Counted from the stretch's first letter, positions 49,029-59,281 are shown. The stretch: 64,000 nt of DNA from Henricia sp. BOLD:AAB3569 (GCA_037783545.1 JBBELK010000370.1:1240001-1304000), one strand, 5' to 3'. Notes: a model not told the origin generated them from the sequence alone. Numbers and translations are program-made.

Positions 49029-49587
49029 GTGGATTCACACTGAACCTTTTCACGTGCAGTTGCGACACGCGTCGCTTTAAAAAAAAGCGGTACAGAGGGA
49101 ATTTAGAGTTAAATGTGATACTAAAAACCATAGAATCAACTTGGGCAGAAAAATGAAAAATGTTGAGAAAACTTTCGTTATTAACATAGGCCCATCTTGA
49201 ATCGTAATTATCTTTCAGTGAAAACTGAGTTTTCAACAAATTTACTTTTGATCCTGGTCACAAGGCTCTTTTTGTCGGAACTAAGCAGGAAATATAAAAA
49301 AAAAATTGTAAGACATAACTTAGGACACATATTAGATGTCTTAAATTTTATGTGTCCTAGGACACAAGTTAGGATACAAATTTGTATTGCAAGTCAAAAT
49401 AATCTATGATGTCTTAGTGATGTCAGAGTTAGGACATCCTAGGAGTTAGGACGTCCTAACTGCCCTTTATTGCAATACACCCCTGCTTTTTTTAGCGCGT
49501 CATTTTCCTCCAATTTCCCTCAACGCCGCTTTTTATTGAAGCGACGCACATCAAATTTACCTGTAAAAAATCTCGGTGTGAATCCAC
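49029..49587. mobile_element. TIR element GTGGATTCACAC
   Basis: Ends GTGGATTCACAC and GTGTGAATCCAC. Sub-terminal arms GCGACGCGTCGCTT-like and GAAGCGACGCACAT pair; an inner block repeats TTAGGACA and its complement. In LanC-like intron 5. Confidence 0.75.
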
Positions 49588-49638
49588 TTTTAATGAAGTC
49601 TTTACATTGACAGAAATGCATTCTTACTTTTCCCTCAG

Positions 49639-49815
49639 GTCTTTGGCGAGGCCAAGTACTTGGAAGCAGCCAAGCGCTGTGGCGATGTAATCTGGGAGAG
49701 GGGCCTACTGCATAAGGGTTATGGTTTATGCCATGGTACAGCTGGTAATGGCTATGCCTTCCTGACCCTATACCAACACACTAACGATCACAAGCATCTC
49801 TACCGAGCATATAAG
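49639..49815 (+). CDS. lancl2: LanC-like protein exon 6 (zinc ligands Cys336, His337)
   Basis: Residues 306-364. It encodes VFGEAKYLEAAKRCGDVIWE, then KGYGLCHGTAGNGYAFLTLY, where Cys336 and His337 complete the zinc site. Acceptor TTTTCCCTCAG, donor ATAAGGTATG, phase 0. Confidence 0.95.
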
Positions 49816-50296
49816 GTATGATTGTTGATTTTTAAGTTCAGCTTTGGACTTTTATATAGACGATGTGCCCTTTAGCGTCACTACAAACCAAAACATGCCT
49901 GGCGTTATGCGCACGTATCATGTTTTACATATTTTTGGTTTAGGAATGAGGTCGCATGTTAAATCGCCTTTGAATTTGGTTTGTGGCATCGTTACTAAAC
50001 CAAATTTATGCAAAACACGGGATGCGCACGCATAACGACGACCAATTTTTAACAGAGGATGCTTTAGATATAAACAAAGCGCCCATCGTCTATTTGGAAA
50101 ATAAAATTGAGTGATGACAAAGTCTTGCTAAAGCAATGTTATCTATGAATTTCAGTGCCAATGTGAAGTTCAGTATGTAGGCTGAACATCTTATTAATAA
50201 TAATGGTGAATGCAGGAGGTTGTGGGTTCGAGCCCACCCGAGCACGCTGTGAGTTTTTAGAGTGTTCTTGGACTAAGCACTTGGTAATTAGTGCAT

Positions 50297-50690
50297 ATTG
50301 ATTGCTTTCCGGTGACGTCACGCCTTCTATCCACCATTTTGGTTGTAATTTTTCATGACGCATGTGGTTTTAGTGATAACCGGCAAAAAGAGCAAGAAAA
50401 GCGCATTGGTTGCACTTACCTCTGTTGCTTAACCTTGCTTTATCGATAAAGATAAAAACGTATTTCGTCAGGCTAAAAATCGCGATCAAGTAGAAGCACT
50501 ATCATTTTTACAAGCTGACTGCATGCTCAATAATTTAAACGTATCGCAGCGCACGCATACGGTATCTTCGAATGAAAATACGCGGGTGAGTATTTTTTAC
50601 GCGTGTTCATGTGCATCTATTGGCGCGCGCGTGATCGTTGACCACCAAACATTCCCGGAAGTTCTACGTCACGGAAAGCAATCAATACTG
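50297..50690 (-). mobile_element. Inverted copy of the 45430 TIR element
   Basis: Both ends present: GATTGCTTTCCGGTGACGTC (left) and CGTCACGGAAAGCAATC (right). In this copy the ATG region is altered and the frame does not start. In LanC-like intron 6, in opposite orientation to the intron 3 copy. Confidence 0.75.
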
Positions 50691-50759
50691 CAGTAGGTAT
50701 GGGCAAATTACATCAGTTTAACACTGTATGGACTAACGCAGTAATTCCCTTATTTTAAA

Positions 50760-51000
50760 TAATAATGGCATCTTATATAGAGCACATATCTATCCTGTGG
50801 GATACTCGTGGCACTTTACAACATTATTACCCTGGTGATTGGGCACACCTCCCTGGGGAGTATTCAGTCCTGGCAGCCTGACACAAGCGCTCAAAGGCTG
50901 CAACCCTTGCAGGTACCCATTTGCGCTTGGGCACACACTAATTGTTAAAATTAGGCACGGTCTTGAGTTCAGTGTGCCAAACTGCTTGGCCATGGTACTC
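50760..51000. repeat. SINE-like dispersed repeat in LanC-like intron 6
   Basis: AATAATGGCATCTTATATAG, then CCTGGTGATTGGGCACACCT and GCAGGTACCCATTTGCG; same family as 46303-46611 but diverged. Confidence 0.5.
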
Positions 51001-51189
51001 CATGAAAGAGTACATTTCATCTTCTATTCATAACAATTTATCTGCATCTCATAAACAGTCATAACCGAACAGGTTTTTATTGAATTCGGAACACAAAACA
51101 CTGTGGAGAACTAAACCAAACCCAATCCGCATTCTAACTGACTGTATTCAAACCAACCATAATCTGTATGCCTCATACTTTCTCGGCAG

Positions 51190-51262
51190 TTTGCAGAGTG
51201 GTGCTTAGACTACGGCAAGCATGGATGTCGCACCCCGGACCGGCCGTTTTCTCTCTTTGAAG
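51190..51262 (+). CDS. lancl2: LanC-like protein exon 7
   Basis: Residues 365-388 plus one base: FAEWCLDYGKHGCRTPDRPF and SLFE, matching the family's FAEWCL(E/D)YG.HGCR.PD block. Acceptor TTTCTCGGCAG, donor GAAGGTGAGA, phase 1. A TIR element begins about 30 bp into the following intron. Confidence 0.94.
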
Positions 51263-51291
51263 GTGAGACACGAAAAATGTCCCTACAACGA

Positions 51292-51782
51292 CAGTGTTCT
51301 CCACAGGTCCAAATTTTGTCCGGGCGCGGGGGGTTAGCGGTAAGCGGTAGCATGCAGCAGCGGTCGCGGTGCACACGCCCCCCGTAGCTACGCCGCTGCG
51401 CTGAGCATGCAGCGCCCTCAACAGGTAAACACAATCGCCACTTGAGACGCTGTTCAAAACAAATCTGTGCAACTGTCATGGCCGTTATTTTTATCCACAC
51501 GGATTTGGGTTGCCGATCAGATAGATATGCGTGGTAAGTGAAAGATAATCATGATGATGACACCAGTGGCTAGCGAATCACTGATGGAAGAATTTTAACC
51601 TAGCTTTGAAATGCCATGGCTGTACTTTCATAGTCTTTTAGAGGGGAAACTTTATTTTTTTTCTTTTTTCGGGCGTCCAAGTTTTTTGTCCATGCGACAA
51701 ATTTTTGTCCGGGCGCTAACGGTACCTGTGATGATTTTGTCCAGGCGGTGCCCCCGGACAAAACCGGTAGTGGAGAACACTG
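51292..51782. mobile_element. TIR element CAGTGTTCTCCAC (hAT-like ends)
   Basis: Ends CAGTGTTCTCCACAGGTCCA and the complement GTGGAGAACACTG. CAGTG termini are typical of hAT elements, but no clear 8-bp target duplication was found. In LanC-like intron 7. Confidence 0.6.
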
Positions 51783-51838
51783 TACGATTTGTAGTCCCCA
51801 TACCAGCTGATTTTCCAAAGGTACATCCAGTCCCCAGT

Positions 51839-51983
51839 ATAGACCTTTTTCACCAGCGGCCATGACAGTGGCATGTTTTCATATTTAAATGATGTGACAA
51901 TAGATCCACAAAGTGCCTACTCACGCATGACACAGTGACAATGTGACTGACCACTGTCATGGCCGCTCATGCAAAGGGTCTAT
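51839..51983. mobile_element. ATAGACC hairpin MITE, copy beside LanC-like exon 8
   Basis: Same family; arms ATAGACCTTTTTCACCAGCG and complement. It ends 25 bp before exon 8, so the branch point must lie in the short remaining flank or within the hairpin itself. Confidence 0.88.
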
Positions 51984-52008
51984 TCATTTGATTATTGTTG
52001 CTTTCCAG

Positions 52009-52085
52009 GTATGGCTGGCACGATATATTTCTTGGCTGACTTGATCAATCCGGACACTGCCAAGTTTCCTGCTCTCTACTTCTAA
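52009..52085 (+). CDS. lancl2: LanC-like protein exon 8 (C-terminus)
   Basis: Completes Gly389 and encodes residues 390-413, MAGTIYFLADLI then KFPALYF and stop TAA at 52083-52085. Human LANCLs end in RFPAFEL, so the C-terminus is intact and full length. Acceptor TTGCTTTCCAG. A hairpin element ends only 25 bp before this exon. Confidence 0.94.
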
Positions 52086-52769
52086 CTTAGCTGGATAAAG
52101 ACATGTTAAGCTAAGTTGGTAAACGCTGCTTAGAAAACAACAAATAAGCATATAATATTAGCACTAATTGATATCCTAATTCTTTTTATAGTAGATGCAA
52201 GTTAACTTTTATTATGGTCAAGGACGGTACTCTTTTGAACACATGAATTGTACTTCTTGTTCTGTATCTTTCATGAATTCTGTAGACCAATCCGGTAACT
52301 AAGGTCTCCTTCCCTGTATATGATGCGCCCCCTTAGCATACACAATCCCACAAATTGACGCACAACTTGTTCGAAGTAAACAAATGCAACTTCAGCAACA
52401 GCATCAAACATACAGTTCGTTCAGTGGAAGCCCCCAGCTATGGCGGATATAAAGAAAAGGAGTCCTCGGTTTGGTGTATAGATATTTCTTTCAAAAGGCA
52501 AGCAAAAAGATAAAAACCTTTGATCCATTGTTTATAGAATTATTTTTATTCAGATTTATTTATCAGGGTGCACTGGATATAGACTATGTACCTTCAAAAA
52601 GGTCTATGACTGAAAACTTGCATGACAAATTTTTCAAGAAATGCTGAAGACAGTTTTTATGCTAAGAAGAAAAAACTCCATGAAGCGACATACTTTTGCC
52701 ATTTATTGCCATTTTACGTTTGTTTTAAATACAATTACCTGTGATTGAAAGGCTGTGTTGCTGTTAAAA

Positions 52770-52829
52770 AATAAACAACCGCAATTTTGAGTGAAAGCTG
52801 TAACTTTAACACCACAAACCTGTAATAAA
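52770..52829 (+). terminator. Candidate poly(A) signals of the LanC-like gene
   Basis: AATAAA at 52770-52775 and again at 52824-52829, about 690 and 740 bases after the stop codon, on the coding strand. They would end the transcript about 1 kb before the convergent discoidin gene. Confidence 0.35.
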
Positions 52830-53130
52830 TACATGTACTCATAAAATTTTAGATTGTTTTGTGGACTCAAAAACCCGAGACCTACCATTACTTGAAAAGA
52901 GTACATAATTTTAAGTGTGTCTAATGAAGACATAATATTTTCAAATCAAAGTCCCCACAATGTGTGTTGGAGTTAGACTCGATCCTGTGAAATATCTCTT
53001 ATTTTAAAAACGTAAACAAAAACATAAACAAAACCAAACAAAAATGCTGTTTTTGAGAGTATTTGTTATCAGTGCAAGTACCCAGTAACCTTTTTATAAT
53101 TATAACCCTCGTTATAGTTACCAAAAAAAT

Positions 53131-53469
53131 AGCCTTGGTTAGGCGTTTATCGATTGTCCTGAGCTATCAAACGTACACACCTGTGGCGCGCTTCTCCAGC
53201 GTAAACAGCGACTTCACATGTTTATTACCTTCAGCGATATGAACGCCTTGTGTCAAACGCGACGATCACCTTATATTTTTCTTTATTTCTGCGCTTGATT
53301 TCCAGTGCAGAAATGAAGAAGGTGATCGTCGCGCTTGACACAAGGCGTTCATTTGCATAAACTCGTGCGATGTGAGGTCGCTGTTTATGCTGGAGAAGCG
53401 CGCCACGGACAACAGGAACAGGCGTGTTAGCTCACGCCCTGGACTATCGATGAAAGCCTAACCAATGCT
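53131..53469. repeat. Long inverted repeat
   Basis: Arms of about 150 bp: CTTGTGTCAAACGCGACGAT / ATCGTCGCGCTTGACACAAG, and AGCGCGCCACGGAC at the right opposite a left-arm relative. It lies just beyond the stop codon of the discoidin gene, so it would be in its 3'UTR if the transcript extends that far. Confidence 0.75.
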
Positions 53470-53704
53470 ACTAAAGAAAATGACCCCAGTTTTATTCCAG
53501 CAAATTATCCCAGATAGTAAACATATTAATCAGGTTTTGAAAATTGACACATGAAAAGAGATTTACATTTACTTTATCTTTCCCCATAATCATCCAGATT
53601 CCACGTATCTTATTTAATAGGGATAGGCTGAATACTTCAACAGCTGAAACTCAGTTTATACCTGATTTTCTTTGGTATTAAGATTGTTTTGACAATCTTC
53701 ATTT

Positions 53705-53730
53705 TTACTTCTCCCAACATTCCTTGCATC
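53705..53730 (-). CDS. F5/8 type C domain protein, terminal exon
   Basis: Tiny last exon: after TTTCTTTTCACAG the split Gly is completed and followed by CKECWEK and TAA (53707-53705). The first Cys is the expected closing cysteine of the domain (family: E.YGC), pairing with the Cys in VCGFPLG. Phase, position and residue all agree, which supports the exon despite its size. Together the four exons give about 136 residues from Cys to Cys. Confidence 0.65.
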
Positions 53731-53801
53731 CTGTGAAAAGAAATTGAAAAAAAGTTATATTACATATTTTATTGGTGGTGATTTTTTGGTGACTTACAAG
53801 T

Positions 53802-54053
53802 GGGTCTTTCTATAAATTAGGGGTCCAAAAGTGTGACATTTAGTGTCCCCCGCTACACCTGGTATGTGTTATTTTTCGTTTAAAAATCATTAAAATGGCT
53901 TTTAAACCATTTTGTATGAATTGTACCTTATGTACTCACTCTTTAAGATGGAAAGTATTTAAAGAATGTGTCCTGAATTTACAAAAACAAGATGTAAAAT
54001 GTAACGGGGGACACCAACATTGGGCCCCTTTATAGAAATTTATAGAAAGACCC
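53802..54053. mobile_element. TIR element GGGTCTTTCTATAAATT
   Basis: Perfect 17-bp terminal inverted repeats around a 252-bp body with partly complementary GTGTCCCC / GGGGGACAC words. In the last intron of the discoidin gene. Confidence 0.8.
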
Positions 54054-54485
54054 AAATGTCAGTATTTGTCAAATAATTGTCGAAGCTACGTCGAACGAAG
54101 CGATTTCCCAAATCAAATGTGCACATGCTCTAATTTAAATATCAAAATATTTTGACTGAAGTGCGAATCACTTTCAAGTCAATTACTCAAATCCCTAATT
54201 CTGATTCATATTGGTGACCTGTGTTTAAGCCATGGCTGGGCACCATTGGCAGCCGACGACCAGAGATACCAGGAAATCCCCTTCACGAAAGAGTGCCCTG
54301 GGATCTTCTAAATTCTTTACACAACACACTGGACCAACGTCTTTACATCCCTTCCAAAGGATGTAGCAATTGTGGTTAAGTGTCTCGCCCAAGGACACAG
54401 GTACCACAACCTAGCATCAAAGCCACAATATCAGGTTTTCATCTAAGTACTACGAGCCGGCCATCTGAAGCACTCGGCCAAAGCA

Positions 54486-54690
54486 GGGGGCACCGGTAAG
54501 AACATTTGCAGACATCCACTACGGGGGTAGATCCTGTCGTTTCTAGACTTATTTCATGTCTGAGATCACGTATACTTCACCAATTATGCATAGGGTACTT
54601 CCCATAATTAGTGAAGTATATGCGATCTCAGACTTGAAATAAGTCTAAAAACGACAGGGATGTCTGCAAATGTTCATACCGATACCCCCT
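54486..54690. repeat. Long inverted repeat
   Basis: Arms AACATTTGCAGACATCC / GGATGTCTGCAAATGTT (gapped on the left) and TTATTTCATGTCTGAGATCA with its near-complement; short AT-rich loop. In the last discoidin intron. Confidence 0.75.
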
Positions 54691-54738
54691 GGCCAAAGTA
54701 CCCCACTATGCACAGCATCAAGTCACTTCCTATGTTTT

Positions 54739-54968
54739 GGGGCCAATTTCATGAAGCATTTAGCAGGAAAAAATGCCTAATTCAAAATTTGTTTGCTTTA
54801 TAAAAGAATTGCAGAACACCAGTCATTTAGCAAGAATAGCAGAACACTAGTCAATTGTAATACACATTACATAAGATTTGGAATGCTAAGCCATTTTTAT
54901 CAAGCAGACAAATTTTGCATTAATAAGCATTTTTTTCTTCTGCTAAACGGCTTTATGAAATTGGCTCC
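54739..54968. mobile_element. GGGGCCAATTTCAT element, uninterrupted copy
   Basis: 230-bp element with matching termini, with its right end six bases from the donor of the third discoidin exon. It is the best reference for the uninterrupted family structure in this window. Confidence 0.8.
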
Positions 54969-54975
54969 TGCTTAC

Positions 54976-55111
54976 CTCCACCGAAAACCTCCAGTATCAT
55001 GCCAATAGCTCCCTCCCATTTTAAGGGCTTGATTCGGATGAAGCGTGCCTGGACAGCCGGTCGGAATTTGTTAAGTTTGGGGGTCGAATCGTCAGTGTTT
55101 CCATCAAATTT
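54976..55111 (-). CDS. F5/8 type C domain protein, third exon
   Basis: Encodes KFDGNTDDSTPKLNKFRPAV, then QARFIRIKPLKWEGAIGMIL and EVFGG, matching the end of discoidin domains (F.GN.D......N.F..P..AR.IRI.P..W...I.MR.E..G). Acceptor TTTTTTTAAAG, donor GGAGGTAAGC, phase 1. A TIR element starts six bases beyond this donor. Confidence 0.8.
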
Positions 55112-55246
55112 CTTTAAAAAAATTGAAAAACAGAGGCACATAACTGTTACAGTATTTATGCTGTCCACCCGCCAATATGTAACAAGCTGGTTATTGGAAA
55201 TGGACCGTATCGAATAGCCGCCATCTTGTGGGGCACCTTTTGTTAC

Positions 55247-55387
55247 TTAAAGGCACAGGCTCGTCAGTAATGCGCGCTCTCCAAAATCGTGCCACGAAAT
55301 ACGCAGCTCCATAACAAAGGCATGGAGCTGCGTATTTCGTGGCACGAATCTGGCGCGTGCGCATTGCTGACGAGTCTGTGCCTTTAA
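55247..55387. mobile_element. TTAA palindromic MITE, copy 3
   Basis: Full-length copy with TTAA ends, in the intron just 5' (minus strand sense) of the third discoidin exon. The flanks also form an inverted repeat (CCGTATCGAATAGCCGCCAT at the left, near-complement at 55460-55485), so the element sits in the loop of an older hairpin. Confidence 0.9.
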
Positions 55388-55807
55388 ACCGTTCAACAAT
55401 GGAAGCACAATATGTGCAACCATGCATGTCTTCGAGGAACAAAGAAACTGCCCCACGAAATGGCGGCTATTGGATACGGTCTATACACTCTTTAAATCCA
55501 CAACACAACCCAACAAAATACGTCCAGGTTTACTGCATTATTAAAATACTATTAAAGATTATGGCGGATACAATAGGAGGGCGTACTCTAATTTGGGTAT
55601 GAATTTGAAGTACAATGTAAATACAAAATAACTACATGTTTCACTTTGCAGTTATAATTCTGTCTCCGTAATCTAATTACAATAGTTAATTTTTGTTTTA
55701 AAATTCATACATAAATAATATTGCGCTCTCTCCTTTCTTGCCATACTTCAAAAGAACTAATGTGGATGTGCGTACTACACAATGAAAGTGCTTGAATTTG
55801 AAAAAAA

Positions 55808-56047
55808 TTGGACCAATCAGCTTGAAGCCTCAAAACATTGGACCAATCAGCTTGAAGCCTCGAAACATTGGACCAATCAGCTTAAAGCCTAAAAAATTTG
55901 GACCAATCAGCTTGAAGCCTCAAAACATTGGACCAATCCGCTTGAAGCTTCAATCAGCGTAAAGCTTCAAAACTTTGGACCAATCAGCTTGAAGGCTCAA
56001 AGCATTCGACCAATCAGCTTGAAGCCGCAAAACATTAGACCAATCAG
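55808..56047. repeat. 30-bp tandem array with a CCAAT box in each unit
   Basis: GACCAATCAG or GACCAATCCG recurs at 55811, 55841, 55871, 55901, 55931, 55978, 56008 and 56038, an exact 30-bp period except for one interrupted unit. The rest of the unit is roughly CTTGAAGCCTCAAAACATTG. The core fits the NF-Y consensus RRCCAATCA. It lies in the intron between the second and third discoidin exons. Confidence 0.9.
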
Positions 56048-56699
56048 TGAAATCTACGGAGCTCTCACAGCGCCACGTTTTGTAGCTAAGATAGCGACTG
56101 CTAAAAAAGCAAAACTAATGAAGAAGCCCTTTATAATTTTCTAGGCGAATATTGGACCAAAAGTTCCCGAAATGTGACCGTTCCGTAGGTGATTGATCAG
56201 CATACATCGCGGAATAATGTATTCCGCATGAGGCACGTACTCATTCCATGCAATGTTCACATACAAGAGGCCTCTTTAGTTTAACGCACGAGTTGACATT
56301 ATGCGAGCAGCTGTTGCTTAATGCTTAATGACATTTAGGCGGGAAAATGCAGTAATGTTGTAAACACTTCAGGTTTTTGTTCAATTCAGGATCACTGATG
56401 TTTTCACAATTATTATTCTTTTCGTAATGTATACTGTCTGTGATATGGAGTTTTGTAAATGCTTAGGGAAAATAAGTATAAATCGACCACTTGCAACTTG
56501 CAAACAAAAAATAAACTACTCACAATTTCCTAAAGACCACTTACCAATTTTTCTGAATGCTGGAAATTATGAAAAATGTTTAATGTTGTGTAATCTGTTT
56601 TCTTATATAAGGCATCAATAAGCATATTTGCCTCAGATATTCGTAATTATTACTTTATAAGCTACATTTTATACGAACAAGGGATCATGTTGTGCACGA

Positions 56700-57240
56700 T
56701 TATTTATTTTTATACAAATTTGACCAATTAGGGTTGTGTTTGCCACGCCAGCTGGGGGCCCTGTCCAATCGGCAAGAGCCGAAGAAACATGACGGAAGTA
56801 TTGTACAAATTTGACCAATGAGAGTCGAGTTTGAACATCATCTCGGCACACACTGTCCAATCAGCGAGAGCCTTAGAAAGCGGCCTACGTAATCTCACTT
56901 TTGGTTGGCTGTGCATGTCCATCACACAGGACAATTTTTTTTATCAATGCTGTATTTTGTTATGCAAAATTTGATCGATGAGATTTGAGTTTGGCTAGAA
57001 ATCTTGGCTCACTGTCCAAATTAAGAGAGCCTCAGAAATGTGGCCTAAGTGTAATACAACAATTTGCCCAATGAGGTTTGAGTTTGACACGTCATCTCGA
57101 GGCACACTGTCCAATCAGCGAGAGCCTTAGAAACGCGGCCTACGTAATCTCACCTTTGGATGGCTGTGCATATCCATCACACAGGTCCAATGTTGTTCAT
57201 CCATGCTGTATTCAACCTTGTACTGTTTGATAAAGATGTC
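56700..57240. repeat. Degenerate tandem repeats overlapping a discoidin exon
   Basis: About four copies of a 90-110 bp unit begin near 56708, 56801, 56960 and 57055, with shared words TTTGACCAAT, GTCCAATCAGCGAGAGCC and GCGGCCTACGTAATCTCAC. The copies ending near 56960 and 57225 also include the 3' part of the middle discoidin exon and its donor. CCAAT pentamers recur throughout. Confidence 0.75.
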
Positions 57241-57300
57241 TTGGCCGTAAAGTCCCTGGGTTAAAATTCCGGTTACCGGCATTTTCGTTGGTAACTCGAC
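57181..57300 (-). CDS. F5/8 type C domain protein, middle exon
   Basis: Forty codons, phase 0 at both ends: VELPTKMPVTGILTQGLYGQ then IKQYKVEYSMDEQHWTC. It fits the centre of the discoidin fold (V.GI.TQG......V..YKV.YS.D...W). Acceptor ACTTTCCAAG, donor TGTGTGATG. The donor-proximal end has a decayed tandem copy at 56918-56965. The exon junction makes the loop before FDGNTD slightly shorter than usual. Confidence 0.75.
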
Positions 57301-58122
57301 CTTGGAAAGTAATAGAAAAGAAGTTTCATATTTAAAAGTGGGGAGCGAATATTCTCCGCGAAATTGTCAGTTTCGTGTTTGCGTTTGTTTTCGCGTATAT
57401 ATATACGAGATTATTGAATATTAATCAGGTTTATGGAGAGTGCGTCGATCTGTGCGTTTGCAATTCCGAGACCTTTACCGATTGCACCCTTTGGTATGTC
57501 TCCTTTATAACCATTCTTTGTCATGGGTGCAGCCCAGCAATGCAGTACCATAGGTTCACGGTTCAATGATTCTTGGTTCAGCCTATATAAATGTCGCTGC
57601 GACGTGGTTCGCTCTCTTTTCTGCCTACCCTCTGATCTGACGTCTTGTAGAACAAAAATTTAGACACCTCCTGCCATGATGTCATGGTTGGTTTTTTTTC
57701 TCGGGTTTTTGTGTGGCATGTTCTTTAATCATTATGGTGGCTGAACATAATTATGTCGTTTTTCGAAAGTATACTTGGGATGTGACTTCAGTTCAGAGCC
57801 GAGTCAGAAAAGTGAAGATGTGTCTTGAGTGTATACAAGTATTTAAATTATAAAAGAGAACATTTCACGGTTGTATGGTTATCCATTGTTTGAAAATACG
57901 AAATAGTCCTTGTATCAAGTTTGTTATATTACTGTATTCTGTCTTGTGGCGGTTCGGCCCCACGAAAACAACTCTCTAAACGTCATTGCAGTATTCCTAT
58001 TTTCAAGTGCCGTTTGAGGTTTAAGAAAACCCTTGATGTGTTTGGATTCTTGCTTCTCCGATTTGTTCCATTCTTGTGATAATGGGTTTTCATTGATAAA
58101 CCAGACTGTTAGCTACATGTGA

Positions 58123-58182
58123 GTTATCAGTTGGTCCTTCGTTGTTCCATATAAATCTTAGTACAGGGGGACCAACTGATAA
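58123..58182. repeat. 60-nt hairpin
   Basis: TTATCAGTTGGTCC and GGACCAACTGATAA flank a 32-base loop. In the intron between the first and second discoidin exons. Confidence 0.7.
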
Positions 58183-58339
58183 AGATATATAATTCAGTTG
58201 ACGATGTTTTGGTAATCATTTGTTGGATTATATTAATAAATCATTAGACTCTGAACCCATAATTCCAGTGTGTTAAAATGGTTTTTCATTCCGACGTGCG
58301 AATACATAAAAAGTATTAATTGTCGATGTGTGTAAGTAC

Positions 58340-58521
58340 CTTTATCCACTGTTCCACATCGTTTTGCGCAGCTAACCACCCAGGCAATCCCCTATCAAAC
58401 CGGGACTTCGGCGCCTCGAACCCCGGTTTGAAACTCGAGGCAGTGATCTCGTTGTCCTTGATGTCCACACCGAGTGGAAAACCACACACATCGCCGAAAA
58501 TCTTGCTTAACTTGGTTGCCA
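58340..58521 (-). CDS. F5/8 type C (discoidin) domain protein, N-terminal domain exon
   Basis: Minus-strand exon, 60 codons preceded by two bases of a split codon. It encodes VCGFPLGVDIKDNEITASSF, then RFDRGLPGWLAAQNDVEQWI. This matches the first third of F5/8 type C domains: opening Cys, PLG, ITASS, W.A...D..QW(I/L). Known: these secreted or cell-surface domains bind phospholipid, glycans or matrix. Acceptor TTTTTTTCCCCAAG, donor AAAGGTACTT, phase 0 into the next exon (57300). The 5' side is open: the frame runs upstream to an in-frame ATG at 58552 (weakly signal-peptide-like MLVAFDFFPQVA), with TATAAATT at 58598-58591, or a separate upstream exon supplies the start. The strong pyrimidine tract favours the second. 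Confidence 0.78.
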
Positions 58522-58775
58522 CTTGGGGAAAAAAATCAAAGGCAACCAGCATGACGGTTGTAAATTCACATTTCAAAAAAGATTAAGCGCAATTTATACT
58601 CTGATCAATACATCAATGAGGGTGAAAGATAGAACTTATTTTACTAGTCAATAACGTGTATGACCATCTCTTGTGGCAAGGCTGACTGCACCAGCCTCTG
58701 TAAGAGCCGCTGAGGCAGGGTGCGTCACTATGCCTGTTTTGGGAGCTGAGACACAGCTTCCCATGCCACGCAGGT

Positions 58776-58916
58776 TTAAAGGCAAAGGCTCGTCAGCAAT
58801 GCGCGCGCGCCAAATTCGTGCCACGAAATACGTAGCTGCATAGCAAAGGCATGGAGCTGCGTATTTCGTGGCACGAAATTGGCGCGCGCGCATTGCTGAC
58901 GAGCCTGTGCCTTTAA
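58776..58916. mobile_element. TTAA palindromic MITE, copy 4
   Basis: Full-length palindrome with TTAA at both ends, with one change in the left terminus (GGCAAAGG for GGCACAGG). About 250 bp upstream of the first discoidin exon. Confidence 0.9.
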
Positions 58917-59281
58917 GGTTGTAGACCCGACAAAATGTTTTCTGAGAACTCTCACAGAAACGGGACCTCAAGGAAATCACTGAGAAGTAGAACAGTCTTG
59001 AAAGCGATTCCAAAGTGATTGGTCGATCAGTGCCCTTTTACCCACAAGTTCACTGTATTCAACAAACGATTGTTCTGATCAAGAATCAACGTTTTCATAA
59101 AATTCCGTATCTTTTGCAAAATGGGAGAGTGTGTACACCAAGTCTGTTTGAAACTGTAAACTAAACGGAATTTTGTGCGAATGAAGGTGTTGCATTTTGT
59201 TTTTTAACAGATTGTTTTTGTGTGCTTATTTCAAATTCAACACAAGCACTTTCAGGATCGGAGTGAAATATAAGCAGAACT

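Noticed and set aside
58550..58552. ATG at 58552 (minus) as the certain start of the discoidin protein
   Set aside because: The resulting signal peptide is weak and the stretch doubles as a good acceptor pyrimidine tract; kept only as an alternative.
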